A stretch of 64,000 nucleotides of DNA from Sternotherus odoratus (taxonomy: Eukaryota > Chordata > Testudines > Kinosternidae), in contig JAVMKO010000001.1 of assembly GCA_032164245.1 (NCBI GenBank), forward strand, positions 79,543,892 through 79,607,891, given 5' to 3'. The position numbers and the translations under genes were made by a program. Under the pieces are notes generated by a model. That model ran no database searches. It was not told where the DNA came from and was given only the letters and a program-made list of their open reading frames with translations. Each line of letters starts with the position of its first letter. The first letter of the stretch is position 1. Below are positions 57,024 to 64,000 of the stretch, piece after piece.

Positions 57024-57318
57024 ACTTGTCTTCACTAAAGCCGTCAGGGATCGATCTTTTGGCGATCGATTTATCGCGTCTTGTCAAGACGCGATAAATC
57101 GATCACCAGCGGCGCCCCCGTCGACTCCGGAACTCCAGCTCGCCAAAAGGCGCAAGCTGGAGTAGACGGGGGAGCGTGCCACCGACTGCCGCTGCCGTGA
57201 GGATGGCAGGTAAGTCGGCTATAGATATGCCAAATTCAGCTACGTTATTAACATAGCTGAATTTGCGTATCTACAGCCGATCTCCCCCCCCTCCCTCCCC
57301 CCCCCGTGAAGACCAGCC
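57024..57318. mobile_element. Inverted-repeat MITE with perfect internal palindrome
   Basis: The ends AGGGACTTGTCTTCAC and GTGAAGACCAGCCTT are inverted. Inside, a 20-bp arm at 57064-57083 is perfectly repeated in inverse at 57085-57104 around one base (the GATCGATTTATCGCGTCTTG type). A second inner pair, 'aattcagctacgttattaac' and 'atagctgaatttgcgtatct', lies near the right end. Exact limits are uncertain by a few bases. Confidence 0.75.
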
Positions 57319-57874
57319 TTGGGTGCTGAATGAAGCTTGGAGCTTCCCAAGGCAGAGGTGGATTAAGACCATAAACAGACTTGCTGATCTGAGCCTCATG
57401 CTTTGACAGGACCTCCAGATTTTGGAAAACAGCTCTCTTCCTTCACCCACAGGGTGGTTCATGTAGTCTGAATCCAGACTGGTTTTGAGCTATACTCTGC
57501 ATGTTAGGGAATGGCCAGACCATGTAGTTACTGGGCTCATTCCCATGTGATTCTATGACAGTTTCATACACTTAACCCACCCCAGGAGCTCAGAGTAAGC
57601 GTAGAAGACTCACCAGTTGGTGCATTCCCTTGTGGCAGGGCATGATGTTGCAGGACCTTCTCATCAGTCACCTCCACCCAGGCCTGCTGATGGTCCAGTT
57701 CTTCTTGTGATGGGCCTCTGGCCAGGTCACATTCAGACTTGCCCCGTCCAGGGTAAACCAGGAATCCAGCAAAGTGGTAGTTCCCTGCCCTCACACTGGA
57801 CCTTCAGCGTGACTCAAGCGTCAGTAGTCTTCACCCCTTGTATTAGGGGTTTCTGCACCACCTTCCTCAGTAGG
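57319..57874. other. No feature seen
   Basis: No recognisable gene or repeat. Confidence 0.4.
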
Positions 57875-57882
57875 CCCTAAGG

Positions 57883-58047
57883 CAGTGGATCTCAACCTAT
57901 ATTTACCACTGTGGGCTGAATATGCAGCCTACACTATGTTAGGTGGGCCGCATCTAATACTACCTGTATGGCCCTGATGTCACATGAACTGCAGCTGTAT
58001 GCTGATTGGACCACAAGCAGCACATGGGCCACAAGTTGAGAACCACT
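57883..58047. mobile_element. Non-autonomous hAT element
   Basis: The left end CAGTGGATCTCAACCT pairs with the right end GTTGAGAACCACT. Flanking 8-mers CCCTAAGG (57875-57882) and CCCTTAGG (58048-58055) agree at 7 of 8. Confidence 0.88.
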
Positions 58048-58055
58048 CCCTTAGG

Positions 58056-59769
58056 GGAACCCACACTCTCCCTCTATTCTAGAGTCCAGTGAGCCTCTAG
58101 CAAGCACACTAAACTGGTCTACTCAGACGCCTTATTTTTATCCCTGAAAGCTTCCTCCCTGGCCCTATCTCAGGACTTCTCTCAGAGCCCTTGCTGGACT
58201 CAGCAGGTCTCCCAGTCCCTCTGTTGGCCTCTTCTCTAGGCCTATAGCAAAGAGCTTCCTAAAACCTTACTACCATCTCTTTTGCTCTAGGCAGTTTTCT
58301 ACGCCATCCACAGGTAGGGTTACTACTGCCAAGACATAAGAACAGCCATTGGCCATCACCCAAACACCACCAAAAGCAGCCCCTGGCCACCTAACAAAAA
58401 GAACCCCACTATAGCTAAAGTGTTTGAAGGAAACATTTTACATACACACACACACCCCCCTTTAAAAGTGTATTTTGACGTTATTTTATCATTTTTCTTA
58501 CCTTACCTGGATTACAGGGACGTGAACCGTAGAACATTCTAATGTGTCCTAACTGGGGAAAAAACCTAAAAACCTAACAGCATATTAATGCTATTGACTA
58601 ACAAGGAAGCTAGTTGAAAACCAGCCACATAGCAACACTATGACCGCTGCAGGAATCTATAACAAAGTAGAGATTCCCCAGGGCATGCTCATTTCCCTAG
58701 CTTTCCTTCCTGTTTAACTCCACCTGCCTCTAGCATAATGACCCAGCTCCTCTGCAGCTGGGCCTAATACTAAATTGGGCCTGGCCCACCCTCCAGGTAC
58801 CATCAGGAGAGCTAATTGGGCTCTAAGGCTCCTGTTAACCCTTTGTTTGCCAGCATGGGGTCTATACACACCATCCGAGGAATTCACTTTGGATTTCCAG
58901 GCTAACAGTTGTTTTTTGAGAAATTTGCAAGTGTCTCTCAGGAGTGTTTTAAACCATGGATATTTACAATCTTCAGGCCACATTAAGTGTTTTGCCTATC
59001 TATTTTCTATGGTTCTCGGTACCTCAAAGCAGCACCCTGGAACCCCCATATACATCACTGACATATAATTATGATGTGTTTTGTAGAAAGTCTGCCTTGT
59101 GAGGAATCATTTTTAAAGTCTTGATCTGTTGAACATTAATATCCTGTTGGATTGTGTGCATTATCACTGTATGGGAAGTTATGACATTTTGCTATGTGTA
59201 TGTTACTGAAATACAGTTTGAGGGTTGGGAACACCCACAACCACCTTTCGGGTACAACAATGGAGCAGCCAGATACACTGATGGCCCAGTGAAGGGAATC
59301 CACTCTCCCAACATCTCAGAGAGAGAGAGAGAGCGCATATACAATGAAGACTGCTGGACCCACATTATAGCAAAAGATCTTTCCAGCAAGCTGGAAGAAA
59401 CTATAAAGAGAGGAAGTGACATCATGACTTGTCCTCACCCTTTCCACAACTCCCACAGGCTTCTGGCCAGGGCAAGACAGTACAGTTCTGGGGTGCATGG
59501 CTGGGGAGCTGGATCCTATTGTTGGGTCATAAGTGTCTGGAAAAAACGTCCATGCAACTCAGCTGGGTGTGTCCCGGCCAGTGGATGTCTGTGGAAATGC
59601 TGCTCCTGCCAGAGGGTTGTAGCTTGCCAACAGCATCACAGAGTGAGACAGATACTCAAGGTTGGTGGGACAGAGGACTCAGTGAACTCAGAATCCAGGT
59701 TGCACCCCAGGGACCCCATCACATTTCCTCAGGTGTTTTGAGAGAGTTTTATGTAGTATTGCGATAGCT
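58056..59769. other. No gene seen
   Basis: No recognisable gene. A (GA)n run lies at about 59319-59333. Open frames near 59154-59767 run in two registers of the same stretch without known similarity. Confidence 0.4.
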
Positions 59770-60110
59770 GTGTCAGTTCCAGGATATTAGAAAGACAAGG
59801 GGGGTGAGGTAATATTTTTTATTGGACCAACTTCTGTTGGTGAGAGAGAGACAAGCTCTCAAGCTTACACCGAGCTCTTCATCAGGTCTGGGAAAGGTAC
59901 TCAGAGTGTCACAAGTAAATACACGATCAAACAGATAGTTTATAGCATAAGTAGTTAGCACATATTCTGAGGGCCATTCCAGGTGAAGTGGCCCATGTGT
60001 TAAATTGTCATCTGTGGCTATGTGGAAGTTAAGGTGCAGATAGCACAGCTGCCCCAACGTGAGCCGTAGGAAGGATGCAGGGTGGGACCGTGAACATCCT
60101 AACCTAAAGC
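59770..60110 (-). mobile_element. Penelope-like element, second family
   Basis: The plus strand reads 'gtcagttccaggatattaga', 'aggtaatattttttattgga', 'ccaacttctgttggtgagag', the ribozyme-like segment and 'ggtctgggaaaggtactcag', then 'gcataagtagttagcacata'. This is a distinct sauropsid repeat that shares the element layout of the 53233 family. The fragment at 22633 is a second copy. Confidence 0.55.
59850..59886 (-). ncRNA. Hammerhead-like ribozyme core, second family
   Basis: On the minus strand an exact CTGATGA (59885-59879) is followed by an AGAGCTC-GGTGT-AAGCTT hairpin, then GAGA in place of GAAA (59860-59857), then GCTTGTCTC. The first core block is complete and the second has one A-to-G change. 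Confidence 0.4.
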
Positions 60111-60235
60111 ACACCTGGCAGAGTAGCTACAAGTGAGGCCTTATGGTCCCATGCCAGAGAACAGCAGTTCTGCCAGACTCCAGATGTGTCTGTGGAATGT
60201 GTGGGCATCCTGAAGTGCTTATTGCCCCACTTTAC

Positions 60236-60370
60236 TCAGGGACAGATTCTGCCCCCTTTACTCATGCACATTAGCACCTTCTATCTTACTTTGTGAGTAG
60301 TCTCTATGAAATCAATGGGACAACTTATTCAGTATCACACTCCACAGAAGCATACTGGAATCTGACCCAA
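60236..60370. mobile_element. Ancient palindromic MITE remnant
   Basis: 'gacagattctgccccctttactcatg' at the left and 'ttgtgagtagtctctatgaa' with 'atcaatgggacaacttattc' follow the arms of an old inverted-repeat element. The right arm is decayed. Confidence 0.4.
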
Positions 60371-61407
60371 CATCAGTAGCCTGCTAAGATGCTGACAAGC
60401 TCTCCTCCTGGAGAAAGCCAGCACAGCAACTCAAATGCGGCATTTCTAGGTCAAGCTGTTCTTGTGCAATTGGGGAGGGGGGGGGGCTAGGGGGAAGGAG
60501 TGTTAGGAACCTCTTAAAGCATCTATCACACTTGTGCGCATGATCAAAATAATACCTCTCCCCGCAGTCAGAACCGTCCTCCAGTAGAATTTCCGATCTC
60601 TTGGAAAATCTGTCTAATTTGCTGCAAGCTGTGGAAAACTGCCTTAATAGAGAATCTCACACACTAATATTTGTGTGTATGTGTGTGTCCCAAATGGACA
60701 TTATAGTGGACTGGGAGAGTCATCCTTGCCTAAGGAATTAGTGCTATATCACCACAACACTGTACCTGACAGCTTCTCTTGTTTCCAACTGAGGGAGTCC
60801 TAGTCTTTTCCCTCCCATGCTCCACTGTGTTTTAAATCCTTCATGCAGAAAATTCCTTATGCTCCTTGCTTTTATTCCTTCAGGACATCTCTCTTCTCAT
60901 CAATTCTGACTGTTCCCTCTCTTTTCAGTTACGTTCTCAGCTTCAGATGATAAATATGAATAGCTTCCGTGTACACTGTGCTTCTTTTGCAAAGAATCCC
61001 AATGAGTTTTATGGCTCATATGTACATGGAAACAACTTGAGTCACCCATGAAACGTAGCCAACTCTGGGACGGAATGTGGCAGCTGTTTAGCAACATACA
61101 GCAACAATACACAATGGTTTAAGACAAGAAGCAAAGACAATTATTATATTTATTTGAAGCTCCAGTGGGGAGTGAAGTTGGCAGAATGTAATTACTTGTT
61201 TTGGATGTTAGCCAGAATACTTGGAATAACACTCCTACTTTTGCAACAAGTACCAGAGGGTTTTGAAATACCTAACCTTTCGATAGAGGCATATTCACAA
61301 AGAACACATTATACAACTAATATATATTAGGATAGGTTAAAACTAGTACAGGTTAGGATTCTAAATACAACCCCATTAATATTATGGATAATTATCCAGG
61401 TCACAGG
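60371..61407. other. No feature seen
   Basis: No recognisable gene. A G-run lies near 60474-60487. Confidence 0.4.
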
Positions 61408-61415
61408 CTATGGAG

Positions 61416-61731
61416 CAGTGGTGGGTGGTCTGTGGGCCGTATATGGCCCATCAGGGTAATCCATCGATGGGCCATGAGACAAGTTTGTTTACACTGACCA
61501 TCCGCAGGCAGGGCCACCCACAGCTCCCAGTGGCCATGGTTCACCATTCCCGGCCAACGGGAGCTGCGGGAAGCAGCAGCCAGCACATCCCTCAGGCCCG
61601 CGCCGCTTCCCGCAGCTCCCTTTGGCTGGGAGCGGAGAACCGCGGCCAGGCTTGCAGATGGTCAATGTAAACAAACTGTCTCGCAGCCTGCCAGTGGATT
61701 ACGCTGATGGGCCACAGGTTGCCCACCACTG
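61416..61731. mobile_element. Non-autonomous hAT element with GC-rich interior
   Basis: The left end CAGTGGTGGGTGGTCTGTGG pairs with the right end, which reads 'ccacaggttgcccaccactg'. Flanking 8-mers CTATGGAG (61408-61415) and CTATAGAG (61732-61739) agree at 7 of 8. The interior contains an inverted pair around 'gggagctgcgggaagc' (61559-61574) and 'gcttcccgcagctccc' (61605-61620). Confidence 0.92.
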
Positions 61732-61739
61732 CTATAGAG

Positions 61740-63082
61740 GATTGATCTTAAGCCTTTTCTTAGAACTTAATATAGTGGATATAGAAGAAAAATGGGCCCA
61801 TCTACAGGGAAGGGAACATTTCTTAGGCAAGCAGCTCTTTTGAACAATGGGCTGCAATCTGGCACAGAGCAGTCTCCTGATTGCCTTTTGCCATCACAAC
61901 ATTTTTTTTCAGTGGTGTATCAATCCCGCCCACCTTCTTAACCCCCTTGCTAGTCCCCCCAAAACACCGTACTCCATTACTTCAGATACATGAGGGTGTG
62001 TGGAGCAAGACAGACACATGTCTACATCTACATCCCAAAACTGACAGATTTGGTGTGGAGACGGGATATTGAAATAAGGCTAAGACGACAAGAATCTCAA
62101 GTTCTTGGTGGTACTGGTGGGTTTGCCCCGAAAGAGAATCATCCAATTAAAAATTCCAAATCATTTTGTCTGTGTCTGAGCTCTCCCCACATCTGTAAAT
62201 CAGGGATAATAGTTCCCTGCCTCACAGGGCTATTTTGAAGATAGCATCATAAATGGTGAGGGCCTACAATAATGGGGGCTATATTAAGTACTGACGGGAG
62301 ATAGGAACAGGACAAATACACACAGCTGTAATGGGGGAGTCCCTTAGAATATTCTTTCTGCCCACACCCATTATCTTTAACTGCTGCTCAGGACAGAGAT
62401 ACCTTATGTATTTCTAAGATAGATATTTTAAAAGATATATTGCCCCCTTCATTACCATGTTTGTAAGTCTAAATTGAAAGACTTGGAACACAGACTGGCT
62501 GCTTCTTTGCTTTTTATATGTTCCTTTATTTTATCTGTAGCTTGCCCTTTAATGTAACCTCTCATTTTGAGGCTTAGCACACTGAGGGGGCTGAGAAACT
62601 GGCGATAAGAAATAATCTAATCTCTCCCTTATACAGAGTAGCCTGCAAACTTACTCCTCTAAGGGAGGAATAAGCATGCAAACCAATGGAGGCTTTGAAT
62701 GTTCTGAGCAGGAAGTATTTCTTCAGCCCTGTTAGCTAGAGGGGTCAGGAAATACCTCTCATGTGTTTAGACACCTATCAAGGAGCAAGCAAAAACCCTG
62801 GGCTCCCAGAGTCAAAGATCAGCTGAAGAGAAGACTCTGGGGAAGTATGAGGCAAATTACATTTCGCAAAGCAAAGGCATCATTTCTGTGTTTGCTTATA
62901 TATTGATTTTGGTCTGAGATGGCTGGGTGCGAGTACTCAAATAAAACCACTCATCTTTTCTGCATGTTTGTTTGGGATTCCAGGCCTGCTCAAACAAGTC
63001 GCTGGTTGCTACATGAGCCTCTGACGCATGCTGGTGCCCTTTCACAAGGGGTGTGACAGGCTAGAAGACAATGGAACAGATA
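61740..63082. other. No gene seen, MIR trace at 62170-62250
   Basis: 'acatctgtaaatcagggata' and 'atagttccctgcctcacagg' near 62190-62230 are a MIR core fragment in plus orientation. Nothing else is recognised. Confidence 0.45.
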
Positions 63083-63372
63083 AAGTAAACCCTCAATTTA
63101 ACGGACCTCGATTTAACGGACTTCGGATGCAACGGACAAAATTTCTGAGCAAGTCTGATGCATTCCTGATCCATATCTGGCGGGCTGGCTGCCGGCTCCC
63201 AGCTGCCGCCCGGGTCCCAGCAGCGGGCGGGCTGCGGAGCTGCCGCCCCGACCCTGTGGTGGGCGGGCTGCTGCTCCGACAGCTCGTTTTGGTTTTTTTA
63301 TTAAATAACGGACTTTTTGATTTAACGGACACCCCCTCGCCCGAATTAGTCCGTTAAATGGAGGTTTTACTG
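63083..63372. mobile_element. Tigger/pogo-like MITE with TA duplication
   Basis: The left AAGTAAACCCTCAATTTAACGG pairs, in pieces, with the right end reading 'ccgttaaatggaggttttactg' (ends 63372). TA lies on each side (63081-63082 and 63373-63374). Subterminal 'taacggacttcgg' and 'gatttaacggac' repeats are present. The interior 63180-63290 is GC-rich and non-coding. Confidence 0.85.
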
Positions 63373-63374
63373 TA

Positions 63375-64000
63375 ACTCTCATGTTATGTTTGGAGCAGAC
63401 ATGAGTAAACCCGCCACTGACAATACTTTGTACTCTACTCCGGTACTCCCTTGGAAGTCTATTAGAATACAGGCCAGGCCTGACCCAACTCGGTTGAGGA
63501 GATCACATGGCCACGGGGGACAGTCGTAGGCAAACATGAAAAATCTTTTCCCTCTTGCTCTGTAAGTTCAGACTGAATAGTTTTCAATTAAAGGACTAGA
63601 GGTGACGGATGTTCAGTAGATGGCTGAGGGGTCGAAAAGCCCTTTTGTGTCTCTGCTTGATATTCGGACCCGGCCTGGCCTGCAGCTGGATGCAATAGAG
63701 AAGAGATCTCCCTGCGTATGTTTGGCAGAGGCATGCTGCTATGCAGTGTGAAGCTAAGAGCAAGAAATGCATCCAACATTCTTTTGAGTTGCCTTCAATC
63801 CTGCCTAATACTCTCTAGACACTGCTTTAGCTTGGATCATTTCTTGTCTTAGTGGGAACAATCCCCTTTCTTGATTTATATTTTCATCCTGGATTCAGAG
63901 ACTGCAGTTATCTTACCTATTCCCTGCAGCAGTATTTGCAGTAGATTGCATGTGTAGGGCTCTCTTTCTCTGATCCTTGTAACCCTTTTTCCTGCCCTTG
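63375..64000. other. No feature seen
   Basis: No recognisable gene or repeat up to the window edge. Confidence 0.4.

Noticed and set aside
59154..59767. A 195-codon plus-strand frame as a gene
   Set aside because: It resembles nothing, contains a (GA)n run, and an overlapping frame of similar quality exists in another register.
31400..64000. Exons of TAB1, the expected upstream neighbour of MGAT3
   Set aside because: I looked for its conserved C-terminal residues among the frames and saw none; it probably lies beyond the window.

Overview
The window is vertebrate nuclear DNA, most likely from a turtle or another non-avian sauropsid. It holds one recognisable host gene in a sea of interspersed repeats. 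The organism call rests on the repeat community: CR1 LINE 3' ends, a DIRS-like retrotransposon, Penelope-like elements, MIR relics, many short hAT and Tigger-type non-autonomous elements, and a young endogenous retrovirus. There are no operons, bacterial ribosome-binding sites or CRISPR arrays.

Host gene: the minus strand carries the complete single-exon coding region of MGAT3 (GnT-III, the enzyme that adds the bisecting GlcNAc to N-glycans) at 4267-5772. A strong splice acceptor lies directly before its ATG. About 25 kb upstream in gene orientation, a CpG-rich segment (about 30450-31320) contains a good minus-strand splice donor at 30624. It is the best candidate for the MGAT3 promoter and first non-coding exon. 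If so, 5774-30624 is MGAT3 intron 1, and 31.3-64 kb is upstream intergenic DNA in which I recognise no host exon.

Layout: 1-4266, MGAT3 3' UTR and downstream flank. 4267-5773, MGAT3. 5.8-16.8 kb, intron with MITE, CR1, L2 and Tigger remnants. 16.8-20.4 kb, a decayed minus-strand DIRS-like element with a LAP2alpha-type gag and a reverse transcriptase. 20.4-30.3 kb, CR1 with a nested hAT, a MIR, and a 38-bp-period minisatellite. 30.3-31.3 kb, polypurine tract and CpG island. 32.0-32.7 kb, nested Penelope-like elements. 33.1-33.9 kb, an hAT-like element with a GC-rich interior. 34.7-39.8 kb, an endogenous retrovirus with about 2% LTR divergence and a 5-bp target duplication. 41.9-43.0 kb, CR1. 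43-64 kb, mostly short inverted-repeat elements, further Penelope-like copies and sequence I cannot assign.

The most interesting signal is a hammerhead-ribozyme-like core (CUGANGA, GC-rich hairpin, GAAA, tiny stem III) repeated in the Penelope-like copies. One copy at 53233-53399 has two cores head to head in a near-perfect 84-bp palindrome, flanked by a 14-bp target duplication. Second is an almost intact Ser/Glu-rich reading frame of unknown function inside the young retrovirus.
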